A stretch of 64,000 bases of DNA from Lactifluus volemus (Eukaryota; Basidiomycota; Agaricomycetes; Russulales; Russulaceae), in assembly GCA_022376515.1 (NCBI GenBank), contig WTXI01000014.1:124001-188000 (forward strand), written 5' to 3'. The position numbers and the translations under genes were made by a program. The notes under the pieces are model-generated. The model had not been told where the DNA came from and searched no databases. It worked only from the letters and a program-made list of their open reading frames with translations. This document shows, piece by piece, positions 36,405 through 50,225 of this stretch. Positions within the stretch are counted from its first letter, which is position 1. Each line of letters starts with the position of its first letter.

Positions 36405-36745
36405 GCATCTGCTCCCGTTACAGTCGCCGCAGCTCCTGCCATAGTCGCCGCAGCTCCTGCCACAGTCGCCACGGCTCCTGCTCCAGTTGCCGCAGCTCCT
36501 GCTCCTGCTCCTGCTCCTGCTCCAGTCGCCACAGCTCCTGCTCCTGCTCCTGCTCCTGCACCTGCTCCAGTCGCCGCAACTCCTGCTCCAGTCGCCGTAG
36601 CTCCTGCTCCAGTCGCCGCAGCTCCTGCTCCTGCTCCTTCTCCAGTCGCCGCAGCTCCTGCTGCACTCGCCGCTGCAGCTCCTGCAGCTCCCGCTGTAGT
36701 CGCCGCCGCCGCTGCTGCTGCAGTCGCTGCATCTGCTGCCACGAT
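36405..36745 (-). repeat. 21-bp heptad-coding minisatellite
   Basis: Tandem units near CTCCTGCTCCAGTCGCCGCAG on the plus strand, 21 bp long with 6-bp CTCCTG/CTGCTC variants between them. On the coding strand one unit is one heptad (ELRRLEQ), and the 6-bp insertions code for extra Glu-Gln pairs. The array forms the 3' end of the F-box-like gene. Confidence 0.88.
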
Positions 36746-38364
36746 GTATACGACGACGAGGAGGCCACCAAATTGACACTGTGGCCCGCTACCTGTCGCT
36801 CATTTTTGAAAGAGGTAAATACATCCTCCACACTGCTTCTGCCGAGGTATTGAAGAACCAGCAGATTTGGTAAGAGTTCCAGAGACATTTCCCCATTCTC
36901 CGAACGTAGTGAATGAGAGAGTACCCTAGAGAGTGATTCTGGTACACCAAGTGACTTCACTTTGCTGAAAAACCTGAAAAGTTTGCGCCACTGTGTTCTG
37001 TCGACCTCGTGTGTGTCTGATGACCGATTGTGTGCCATGTGGCTGAGCGTGAGCTCCTCCACACCGGAGAGTACGGGCGAAATTGAATCGAAGATTTGCA
37101 CCGCGGACGCTACCTGCCAATCAAGGTGTTTGCACGTGATCTGCAAGCGCAACGACCTTTGCTGCCGACTGCCAGTGGGATCAGGACCTGCCATTAACTC
37201 AAGGGAATTCTCATCGAAAGTGATGTCGACAGAGCTGAACCTGAGGGTCTCTGATGCCTCCATGAACTCCATGAGGCGTGGGACAGTAAAAGTGAGCTGG
37301 TTGAAAAACCGGACATCTAGAACGCTGAGGGTAGGCGCTCTAATCCGAGCCAGACCCTCCAAGTAAGCGGTGACACCTCGGTATGAAAATACTTGAAGGT
37401 TAGGAAGCATCACATGCGTCGCTGCTGGGGACTCGACATCACGGTTTGGGTGAGGGGAATGAAAATGAATTCTAAGAGTCGTCAACTGGGGCATGAGTGA
37501 AAGCCGTGCGAGTATATAACTTGGGGGGAACCAGGGGGACGATGGGATATCCATAAGCTCGAGACTGACGAGTCCTTCGGTAGTTGTGACTATGGGAGAT
37601 CCAATAGGACGGCAACTCGTCCACGCGTGGCGTAGATTGGGTGTTTGGAATGTCGTAGGAAACATTTGGACTGTGGAACCTCCGGGATGGGAACTGATAC
37701 GGATGTGCTCCAAAATTGGGAATTCGTCATCCATAGCGTTGATAAATTTGCCTAACTTTGAGGCTGGCATACAAAGGGAAATACGGTGCACACGATCATG
37801 GTGCGATAGCGCCAGTAGCGCATCTTCTTCGTCTTTTGCTGTCATCTCGCGGTCGCCATTTGAGTACCAGATGGTGAGTGGGAGGGGTGGTGAATGTGCT
37901 AGCATGTCTGCTACAGGCACACCATAAGAGCAAAGAAGGTTGATATCCAGTCGGATTGGGTACGCAAGGATGAGGCACCGCCACCTTCGGCAGACCTGAG
38001 CCAGCTTGTACCACCAGCGTTGGCGGTCCCACCGTAATCGGACATTCCTGTCACTACTATCTTCTTCATCCCTGGTATAGAGATAATCGAGTTGATAGAG
38101 ATGGAATATGTTGAGAAGGATATCGTCATTGAGTTTGTTACTCGTGAGCCCTATTGAACTAAAAGTCGGTACATGGAACAGGGACAGTGAATTTTGAGAC
38201 TCACTTCTTGACGCACGACCGCGGGGCTTCTTACGACGGTACATTTCAGGGACTGGAGGGAAGGGGGGAGAAGTAACGGCAGGGCCTGGGTGTGAGAAGA
38301 TTGAAGTACAGAAGTAGCGTGACAGCGTATTTGGCCATGGCGGTGTCGCCGTATTTCCCCACAT
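36418..38364 (-). CDS. F-box-like protein with heptad-repeat tail
   Basis: A 648-codon single ORF. An F-box-like start (SNKLNDDILLNIFHLYQLDYL then WYKLAQVCRRWRCLIL) is followed by leucine-rich-repeat-like segments of the kind common in Agaricomycete F-box families, which present substrates to SCF ubiquitin ligases. The last 110 residues are almost only Gln, Glu, Leu and Arg (ELRRLEQ units) coded by a minisatellite and predict a coiled coil. The annotated start is the first Met; Met41 (MYRRKK) at 38244 is an equally good start. The gene fills the gap that splits duplication copy B. No defect is seen. Confidence 0.75.
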   Translation of the reverse strand: MWGNTATPPWPNTLSRYFCTSIFSHPGPAVTSPPFPPVPEMYRRKKPRGRASRSESQNSLSLFHVPTFSSIGLTSNKLNDDILLNIFHLYQLDYLYTRDEEDSSDRNVRLRWDRQRWWYKLAQVCRRWRCLILAYPIRLDINLLCSYGVPVADMLAHSPPLPLTIWYSNGDREMTAKDEEDALLALSHHDRVHRISLCMPASKLGKFINAMDDEFPILEHIRISSHPGGSTVQMFPTTFQTPNLRHAWTSCRPIGSPIVTTTEGLVSLELMDIPSSPWFPPSYILARLSLMPQLTTLRIHFHSPHPNRDVESPAATHVMLPNLQVFSYRGVTAYLEGLARIRAPTLSVLDVRFFNQLTFTVPRLMEFMEASETLRFSSVDITFDENSLELMAGPDPTGSRQQRSLRLQITCKHLDWQVASAVQIFDSISPVLSGVEELTLSHMAHNRSSDTHEVDRTQWRKLFRFFSKVKSLGVPESLSRVLSHSLRSENGEMSLELLPNLLVLQYLGRSSVEDVFTSFKNERQVAGHSVNLVASSSSYTSWQQMQRLQQQRRRRLQRELQELQRRVQQELRRLEKEQEQELRRLEQELRRLEQELRRLEQVQEQEQEQELWRLEQEQEQEQELRQLEQEPWRLWQELRRLWQELRRL

Positions 38365-38439
38365 CTGCGGCTCACGACTCGTTCATGTTCATTTTAGATA
38401 GTGCTACTCACGCATTTCCCGAGGCCGCAGTCTCATTCG

Positions 38440-38714
38440 AGGACCGAGCGCGCCTCCCCGTTGACTTTTTTTATTACATAGGTGACAAAATCATCGCCTC
38501 GGGCTGCAAGTCGAGGACTCTGGTTTCGTCGTTGTCTTGATCATCTTAGTGTAATCAATCTTACATCGTAATTAGTGGATATAAATTTCCAGTGCTCGTG
38601 ATCGTGCAGGATTTCGCACACGCATTAAGCATGTATTTCTTTGAGGTTCTGTATGTAGTCTCGGTCCAGTGTTGGTCCCTGAAGAAGCTGTCGCTCCCAG
38701 AGCTCCTTTGTGGG
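38440..38714 (+). repeat. segmental duplication, copy B right part
   Basis: Counterpart of about 32508-32840, with TCTGGTTTCGTCGTTGTC, GTAATCAATCTTACATCGT and AGAAGCTGTCGCTCCCAGAG in the same order. It lies between the F-box gene and Hikeshi. Confidence 0.85.
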
Positions 38715-38802
38715 CTAGAGTTGAGGCCTATGGAGCTCGGGCCGGGATGATCATGACCAACGGTCACGGTCAATTGACCCACCTGCCCTTGAACCATATC
38801 CC

Positions 38803-39521
38803 ATGTTCGGCTGCTGTGTAGCGGGAAGGCTTCTGCAGACAAACTTGCAACAAATAGATGAAACCAAGGCCGCCTTCGAGCTACCTGCGGCCGAATCCAT
38901 CAACCACATCTGTGTCTTTCTCCTCGGTACAGGTGGGCCACTCTCGTTCGATATAATTGATTACTACTGACCTTTTGGTTTCAAGTACCGTTTCCCGATG
39001 GATACGGTGCCACCGTTCACTTTTTCTGGCCGGACAGAGGTTTCCAGTTGCTCGGCATGTGCGTCCTTGTCCATTCACCCGTTTTCGTTGTTGTCTCATG
39101 TAATTCGGACAGGCTCTCGAATGAGAAACCTTCCGCCATATTTCGTCTCCGGGGAAATTTTGTCTCGCAATCCTCCTCTTCTCAGGCGGCTTTCTCAAAC
39201 CCAATGCAACCCGCGACTGGGACGAGCGGCGTGACAGCCGTTCTCGGCATTTCCATAGAGCCACTCCCGCATATATTGGAGCAGGTTAGCACTTTACCAT
39301 CCGCAGTATCCAAGCTCCCACCTGCTCTATCCGACGCGACACTTCTGGCTGAGAAAATCGTGAAACACTTGTTCAATTATGTGTCTGGCTTTGTGTCAGG
39401 CAGTGGTTCCTCTCTTTCTCCAGACAGTGTGGTCCCGATGAGTTTAATCGCGAGATGGTACGAGAGTTTCTTGTCGAAAGCTAGGGCAGGCGGTGTCGGT
39501 TTTTTAGACAGGCAGGAATAG
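38803..39521 (+). CDS. OPI10: Hikeshi/OPI10 family protein
   Basis: Three exons give the small Hikeshi protein, which carries Hsp70 into the nucleus in animals; the yeast homologue OPI10 is linked to inositol regulation. The N-terminus [19 protein letters not shown] is typical, then [77 protein letters not shown] and the end [19 protein letters not shown]. Introns at about 38932-38986 and 39057-39111 keep frame. The start ATG is the family's own start. Length of about 200 residues is normal. It is divergent from the F-box gene. Confidence 0.92.
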
Positions 39522-39665
39522 GAATCGTGTAGGATATTCTGCTGTTCAATGATAATGATGTGATGTTATCTAATCTAACCTCTGAACTCAATGACGGCAC
39601 GGGCCGCTTTTAGCCTTTTCCTCTCCATTTGACTCAAACGGTCCCCAGCTTTCACAAAATTCGCC

Positions 39666-42255
39666 ATGAACACTGGAGAGGAGGAGAATGTCACCTTTCT
39701 CACGTCCATGATGGGTAGTTGTGACCCAGAGATCGCAAGGCGAGTCCTCCGAAAACACAATGGCGATGTGCAGAGGGCCGCAACTTCCATATTGGAAGGG
39801 GACACTGGTGCTGAGGATTCTTCAAGTTGGCTCACGGATTACGGGAGCTCAACAGATGTCCCTACTACCGTTGTCCAACCAAGTACTCCCCCTCGTGAGT
39901 ACAATGACGTTCTCTCCGTGTTATACACATCCTTTACTGCTCTCGTAGCTTCTAAACCTGAGAAGGATCAGGCCATAATAGACCTCACGGGTGATGACGA
40001 GAACGTCGAACTCAGACGTGCCCTAGAAGCATCTTTAGCCACACCCGCCTACGGACCGTCTGGGTCTGCTCAATTCCGTCCCAGTGACAGAGCACCGGAC
40101 CCTAACTGGGCAATGGTTCCATCGAATGTGTGTCCCATCTCGTCTTCCAGGCGATACAGGCACTCACTTATATCATCTCCTTTTTAGGTGGAACAGCCCT
40201 CCGAGTCTGGTATTTCACAGGATGATCACTACCTGAGTCGAGCCATCCAAGAGAGCATGCGCGAAACGTACAACGACCAAGAAAGGTATATCACCTTACC
40301 CTTGGAACAAATGATCAGGAGAGACAACCGGTGGGTTTTATTTGTCGCCGCATTTTCCCCTTCTGAGACTGTGTATTATCCAACAAGCCCGGTTGCGATT
40401 AGATTTACCCAGGGGTCCCTTGTCTATGCCGCTCTGGTTTTCCAAGGACTGTATTATGTCCCCCAAGTGCGGAAGAGCATTGCTAGCTGGCGCCCACTGC
40501 CGAAAACCCCAGATGCCGAGTTCGTCTCCCCGCCAACTAGTGGCGAAGGTCCGCCTGATCTTGCCGTCCTTGTGGTCAAACTGACAAGCACCCATCACTT
40601 GTTTTAGACTTGCTCATGTGGACATTAATCGAGAATTATACTAATATGGACCTCGCTGCGATTTCGGAACTTAATTTTGATGCGTGTCTCGCTGCGCTCC
40701 AGCTCGAGCCGCCTGTGTATTCAACCTCTAACCCCAGCGAGCTTTCCTACGGTAGACTTCTCCTTACGAACCTTGATATGTGTTGATTACTAGGCAGACC
40801 TCCTCCAGAGGTTGACTCTTACAATCGAGGCCTCGCTACATAAAGAGATCACAGCGCAAATGCACAAGTGGCCAAGGTAATGCACCATGCTTCACTCAAC
40901 GACATAAATACTGATGAGCTCTATCTAGACTCTTCTACTTCCGCTATGGCCCCGCCGACGCACAACCGGATGCCTCTCCGTTTGACAGACGGCAAGACAT
41001 GGCCATCGTGAAGGTCGACATCCGCGATGACAACCAGTCTGCCGATTTAGTATCCGCACTGTCTGCCAGGATGGCACACAGAGAAATCTCTTCGAAACAG
41101 CAGGTCATATTCGAGCCTTCAGACGTTGTGACCTTCCATCTTGTGCGACACGATACGCTCCCGTCCTACTCCCAGGGCCCTGCCCCATCGCGACAATTGT
41201 TTCGGTACCCAAAGCATATCTACCTCGACCAATACATGAAAGAGAACGTGGAGATTGCTTCCGCAAAGTGGAGAGAACAGAAGGAAATTAGCGAGAAGAT
41301 CCAGACTCTTACTCTACGTGAGAATGCTCTCAAACGGCATCAGGTAACTACTCGCGCACACGTTTCTTTTTGATTGCCCTCAAGCTGACGGAGGTTCTCA
41401 CGTTAGAACGTGGACGTTCTCAAATCTCTTCGAGCTACGCTTCATTATTATGAGCATGTGGCAAACAGAGACACGCCTAATCGTCTGTCCGTGATTGTCA
41501 CGCAAACTCAGAAGCTGCGAAAGATACTAGCTAGAATAGAGAATGAGCTGGAGAGTGAGTGCAGAGCGGGCATCCAATCTTTTTTGTGGGGGGGCTTAAT
41601 CATGGGTTCAGCTATTCAAGTCCAAAAAGAGAACGCGAAGGATCAGCTTGCGCGGCTATTCGAAGGCCCAGAACTGAGGGAACATAGGGTGAGCCATCAT
41701 ATAGTATATCCTTCTCCCGGGTACAGGCTTTTACGTCTTTTATATAGTACGACCTTCGGGTCGTCTTTGTCCACGATGGTCTGTTCGGACGCAAGCAGGT
41801 CTATTCATATGTCAACGACAACGACACCTGGTGGAAGACCGTTGATTGGGAAGTCACACCAGCAAGTCGTCTGGTCTTTTTTGATCCTCAACTCTACTTA
41901 ATGGTTTCTTCTCTTCAGGTTTCGGAAGAGACCGTTCTGACGGATCCGACGGGCTTTCACCTCGGCGCAGGACCGTATATGCTCATTTACAGTCGCGCCG
42001 TTCTGGAAGAGGACCGAGGACCCTTGCCATGGCCAGAGGAAGTTGTGGTATGTACACAGTTGGACCTTTTATCGGCGTATCCGTATAACTCTCCAATAGC
42101 GCTGCGTCGAACACAATAATAAGATGTTCCTTGACACTATTCAGCCGAACCCCGTGGTCGAGATGTCTGTACCATCGTCCACGTCCGCGTCTGGCTTCAA
42201 TACGCCGTTGGAACTACCGATTACTCCTGGAGAGCCTATGGACGTGGCCAACTGA
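39666..42255 (+). CDS. USP25/28-like ubiquitin protease homologue, possibly inactive
   Basis: Multi-exon gene. Residues about 8-46 form a UBA-like fold (FLTSMMGSCDPEIARRVL, HNGDVQRAATSILEGD). Two ubiquitin-interacting motifs follow (NVELRRALEASL and DHYLSRAIQESM), then a USP-like region: VAIRFTQGSLVYAALVF, LYYVPQVRKSIASW, LFYFRYG, VIFEPSDVVTFHLVRHDTL, FRYPKHIYLDQYM, a helical insert, and a C-terminal lobe with WWKTVDWEVTPVSEETVL and LGAGPYMLIYSRA. The usual Cys box (GNTCYLNS-like) is not seen before VYAAL, and the His box position reads GRKQVYSY instead of GGHYTAY. All introns seen keep frame and the C-terminus MDVAN ends at 42255. It may bind ubiquitin without cleaving it; this is an inference. 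Confidence 0.8.
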
Positions 42256-42373
42256 GTTATTTCAACTTGACGGACTTTTCAAGTGCCTTTCTTTTGTTAT
42301 TATCTAGTACATCATTATGTATAAGCTTCTCGTTCGGGATAGAAGGTTTCTTTGACTTGTGTATGTATATGGG

Positions 42374-45145
42374 TCAACCCTGTCCTTCCTCACTACCGTG
42401 CGCGTTACTCTTGTGCTTGGGCGTGAACGTCCACGATTCTGGAGCCGGACCAAGGAACATCTCGGAGATCTTCACCCAGTCACGGCTGTCGCCACTTGCA
42501 AGGAGTGTTTCTTTCCTGTTGAGTTAGCGATGGCGACGGTGAGGAAGTAAGTTATCGCATTTACCAAGCTCGTCGCGCCCGCGGAAGAGCGGCGGGCGGT
42601 CATTGATCCGAGGCGGAAGGCATTCGAGAAGCCCAATCGGAACGTAGCGGTACTGGAAGGATAACGCCTCGCAAAGATAGCGGCGGGTTGTGTTGATGCC
42701 AGCCGTATCAGTTCCAAAGTGGCTGTGAAAACGACGTTACCAAGAAAATGAGGGTTATAGGGCACGTCGACGTACTCTAGTCCAAACTCGGCATACTGAG
42801 GTGGCACACGTGAGTCCCAAAAACGCTATGTAAGAGAGTATGGAAGCGCAACTTTTCGAATGAATTCCAACCGCTCCTTGGAACTAATGTCCCATTCTCT
42901 TCGTTCCTTGATTTCGGTGAAAATCCAGGGCTTGATCAGCGCACCCCGGGCGACCATAACGCCATCCACGCCACTACTCTCCACCTTGGACCAGTAATCT
43001 TGGGCGGAAAAGGCGTCGCCGCCACCGAAGATTGGAATCCGCGGCACTAGTAGTCAGATGTCATTCTTGATGTAATAACGAACTGTTGGGTAACAACTTA
43101 CAGTCTTCATCAGCTTCGCGCACACGAACGGCGTCGACGCATTCTTTGATGTATTCCCAATCTGCCAGTTTCGCGTATCGTTGTTGTCTTGTCCGTCCAT
43201 GCAACTAGGTGATAACCGATCAGACATAGATCAATAAGCCCGAGAAAAAAAAAAAGACAGTGATTCACCGTCATAGCCGCCACGTTCCACTCGGAACTGA
43301 TTCTCGGCATCAATTTATGGGCAGTGTTACGACCCTCTTTGACACCAGTTCGCATCTTGATGGTCATGGGTATCTCCCCAGCACCCGGTTCATTCCTATC
43401 AGGATCTTTCCCAGCTTTCCTGCTGCATCTAACACTATAAGCGCCGGGGCTATTTCGTCATTTCCATTCTAACGCGGAAATGGAGAAGACGTACGAGCGG
43501 AACCGCTACCTGTTCGAAAGACAAGGTCAATCGGACACCCGCAGTTCAAGTCCACGAAGTCAACGCCATTGCACTCTTTTGCTATCACTTCGGCCGTGGG
43601 CACAAGGGTGGCAGGTTTGCTTCCTGCGAGTTGTATCCCGAACATGGGTTCGGACGGATGTCGTCTGACCAAGGACCATTCTTCCTTAGAACCCGAAAGA
43701 AATGAGGTTGCCAGGCCCACTATTTGTTCTTTTAGTCGCGCCGAAAAGTATGCCCACCATATTAGATACTCACTTTCTCCACAGGTAATATCAGCACCAA
43801 GCGAGACGCAAAGCCGCCTGAATGGCTTGAACATGATCTGAGAAAATGCGTCGAAGAGTCAATCCGCCGAGCTACGCTTACAAGATTTCCGACTGTAGTC
43901 AAGGGAGCCAAATCTAGTGAAAGTTATGTCAATCCAAACTTACAACGAAAAACCCACGTACAAGTCTTGTTGGACCAATGGAGCCGCCTCTTCTCTGGAA
44001 ACCGGAGAGTGACGTCCGGAAGGTCCGCTTGGGCAACGGCTTCATCTGAGGACCATTTTGTCGGTGCCGGTTGAGCGACGACGGCAGGTGTAGCTGTTGA
44101 CGCATGTCGAGGCTGTACGTCGGATGTGGGCATCTCCGTATCATCGGCGCTTGGTATAACTTCTACATCAGGGGTTGCCGCGAGAGATACACCTTCTGCC
44201 CGGATTGCAGTGCCAACATTACCCACTTTGACTTCCTGGTCTTCAGCAATAGCTTTGAGCTCTTGAAGGTAGCCTGCAGAGACCGTTGTAGGGTACTGCG
44301 CTGTTTTATTGAATAACTTCAAAAGTTCGTAGGAGAGACAGGGCCTACCCTTTTAGTTCTGAGAAGCTTCAGGGCTGTCGGGGAGATGAAATTGAGCTCT
44401 GAATTCGCAGTCAATGTGAGCCTCTTCTTTTCTTCATTCTCTACCAACACGACGGTTCCATCCTCCGTTTTGCGCACGTGGCCACCCAGGAATCTGCACT
44501 TCAATCCAAGACGACAAGTACCCGTCGCCTCAAAAACAGGACATCGGGTGGTAAAGTCGATGGAAGGCTCTTTAGTTACCTCCGCTTCGTCTGGTAGGGA
44601 CACGAACGGGGGTTCATTACGAAGCGTGGACCCAGCAGGGAAGTAAATGTCTTTTGGTTTGGAATTGAGATAAGCAGAGATATCGTGCGAGAAGCGACAC
44701 CTTGATGTGTATTTGCGCAAGTCGATACGTCGTGCAGGTGAGATAGTAGATATGAAATACGCACTCTGAGCCGAAATCACATTTCCCGGAACCAGCGAAT
44801 CTCCAGCAGAGGTCGACCTCATCCCGCACTTTGGCCCACCGCCTTCCCTTATTAGACCCGCGTTGCGCCTTTTTTTCGTCCTTGGTGAGCCTTCGTCTCT
44901 CGGCTCCATTCAGTCTCGGCTTTTTGTGCACGTCATCATCTTTAGGGTCGTCCTCTTGCTTGCGCTTCTGTACAGCTTGGTTAGTTCTTTCCTCGGCCGA
45001 AGCGTCATCAATTTGGGGTGGCGATTTTTCTAGAGCTGAGAGGACGTATCTAAGGGAAACTATCAGATTGCCAAAAGGTCAGAGTAACGACGGATTGTAC
45101 GAACTCGGCCCTGACGGGGGCAGTACCTGCCGGACTTACGTTCAT
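42374..45145 (-). CDS. DUS3: tRNA-dihydrouridine(47) synthase Dus3
   Basis: Minus-strand multi-exon gene. An acidic and basic N-terminal region leads to two CCCH zinc fingers ([16 protein letters not shown]...CRFSH and [16 protein letters not shown]...H). The flavin TIM-barrel follows: [27 protein letters not shown] with the catalytic Cys, [33 protein letters not shown] and [15 protein letters not shown]. The C-terminal helical domain has [18 protein letters not shown]. It reduces U47 of the tRNA variable loop with NADPH and FMN. The extreme 5' exon needs one extra base in the G run at 45116-45120 to stay open from the ATG at 45143-45145. The end converges on the USP-like gene. Confidence 0.9.
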
Positions 45146-45273
45146 AAGAGATAGATAGTGATGACGAAATCATATTCTGAGGTTCAGTGTCGTGACCTCT
45201 TTTGGCCATCTCACGGTATATTACACTCATGACCATGTCTCATCTACTTCTACCCAATTGTGCCGTGTGTGGC

Positions 45274-47821
<2,548 letters not shown>

Positions 47822-47827
47822 CTACAG

Positions 47828-49740
47828 CGGCTTAATGAGATATGAAAAACAGTTAAATTTTTAACACACAATGACTTGTTGAACTTGTCGTGATGTCACA
47901 TTTCGTGGAATGAAGCCAAATAACGGATGCTTTGTCGATTTTGCCATCACGTTCAGGTTCAAGGAAGACGCAGCACTGCGGCAGCCTCATGTGTAGCTCC
48001 TTATCAGGATGTTATCTTATCACAGGATCTACTAGTACTTATTCTCCATTCTCAGGTGAATGGCAGATTATCCGAACTCAGCCCTGATGTGCCAGGTGCT
48101 GTGTATTACCTTACTTGAACGGTATCTACTATGGTATGCTAATTGAACCTGAAATTCAAGTGTGCCTTGCAGGAACCAGGAAAGTGATGAGAGGTTAAAG
48201 ACTCGGCGGAGCTGAGGAGCAGGTGGAAAATGTGGCACGGGAAACACGCCTGCAAGGTTGGCGACATGGGTATCCTACAGGATAACTGGTTGGCAATGAC
48301 ATCTGCCGCTGGGCGAATGAAGCGGTGTGGGCCATCACTAAGGATGAGCGTGAGCGCAAAAGGATATCGCGGCAACAGACAGGCAACTCACCTCAACTGC
48401 TTTCTCAGACGTTCAGATCAATTTTGTATTTTGTAGAAGGTAAATTATTAATAAAAAGAGGGGTCCAACAATCAGATCAGTTCTTGCAATGTCGGCATTT
48501 CTAGTTACATTCTTCGCCGGACGTAGTAATGATGAAATTATCTATATGATCCATGTCATCTACTTCAATCGCGACGGTGGCGTGCCGTGTCTGGCTCAGC
48601 TTGCCTCGGTTGTCTTCCTCGTTCGCTTCGGAGAGCGTCACCTTGGTATATGTAGACCCAGGAGTCCATGGGTGATCTTGAGCAGCAGCGAGAAGACGGC
48701 TGAAACAAAACGGTAAGACGTGGTGATGCGGACGCGGTGTCAAGACTATGGGATTTGAGAACTAACGTTGCGAGTTGAATGATGAAACAGGGGATGGAAG
48801 TAGATCGAGTCAACACCGGACGCAGGAGTAGGGCTACGAACCAGACTGGCAAGAAACTAGCCACCGCTGGCAGTACTTTGAACTATTAGCCTGTTAAACA
48901 GCCTTCAAGTTCGTAGTGAGATTATTGGGACTCCGAGTCACAAACGGAAGAGGAACGCGGCACGCGAGGATTGAAGAGAAAGGGTAGCGATTATATGCCT
49001 CTTACTAGAACATGATCAAGATCAATTAACTGTTTAATGGAGGTATCGTGTCGAGAACAGCGTTCTCGACGCTGCTACCGCCCTGTTACCTCGGCCCGGC
49101 GGTATGGCCGCGCTCGATCAGTAAGTGTGGCAGTGACGGGCACGGAAACTAGGTAAGCAAAAGCTATCGGAAGTGAGATAGTCAGACAAACAGAGAGCAC
49201 GAGACGAACACGAAACCATAGGTATGAAAACTGAGGCTGAGACCAGCATGCGAATTTGAAATCGTAAAGGAGGAAAAAAGAGGAATCAACGCCGACCCAG
49301 ATGCAGTCACGGTGGGAGGCGTAGCACACAGTACAGGAAACGTAAGGCGAGATGAGATGCTATACTGAGCGAACAAAGACAGACGCGAGGCGACCTGGAA
49401 CCAAACAGCAAACAGAGAGACAGGAAGCAAGTAGCAAAAACACAGGAGGAAAGAAACACAGATGTGGCATGGGGCAGCGGGACTGTACAAGGGCGTCGTG
49501 GCGGAGGTGAGGTCACAGCGCGCACAATATAGCAACAGGAGTGGTTAGTGGTCCAGGACATTACAATACTTCGGAAGACGACGGTGAGGTGGACGAGAAA
49601 GGACGGAACGAAGCAAGCGAGAGAGGAGGAGGACGAGATGAGACGGAATGAGGCGCGCGAAAAGATGGCGAAACCGTGGTTACGAGGACTGCGACAAGTC
49701 TGCTTTTAAGCTCGCCGCAGAAAGCGACTCCTGTCGATCT
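47828..49740. other. gene-poor stretch
   Basis: No supported gene. About 47930-48010 shares sequence with the start of the PRP43 relic (GGCTTCATTCCACGAAAT), so it belongs to the PRP43 5' region. A minus-strand ORF at 48501-48743 has an acidic, coding-like end (TKVTLSEANEEDN, AIEVDDMDHIDNFIITTS) but no family match and could be a stray exon. The rest is low-information sequence. Confidence 0.4.
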
Positions 49741-49744
49741 GCGA

Positions 49745-49985
<241 letters not shown>

Positions 49986-50225
49986 GAACACTCTGGGATT
50001 CAGACCTACCACGACTTGACGTCGTTCTGTGATGTGACCTCGTCAGGGAATGACGCTGATCTTCAAGAATAGCAGAGGGTCATTGAGTGGTGATACCAAG
50101 TTAGATGTTAGGGAGAGCAAAACGGAGCGCCGCGAACGAGGGAAAACTTGTTATTCTTTTTGGGGATAGTCCGGTCAGTCAACATCCGAGTCACGCACGC
50201 TGCTTCAAGTTGTAGCCCGACCAAC

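Noticed and set aside
36189..36779. Ala/Gly/Thr-rich and Ser/Arg/Cys-rich ORFs over the minisatellite
   Set aside because: They are other frames of the 21-bp array in the F-box-like gene and reflect only the repeat composition.
49182..49561. Long minus-strand ORFs rich in Cys, Ser, Leu and Phe
   Set aside because: The composition follows a purine-rich plus strand. There are no motifs and no splice-consistent extension.
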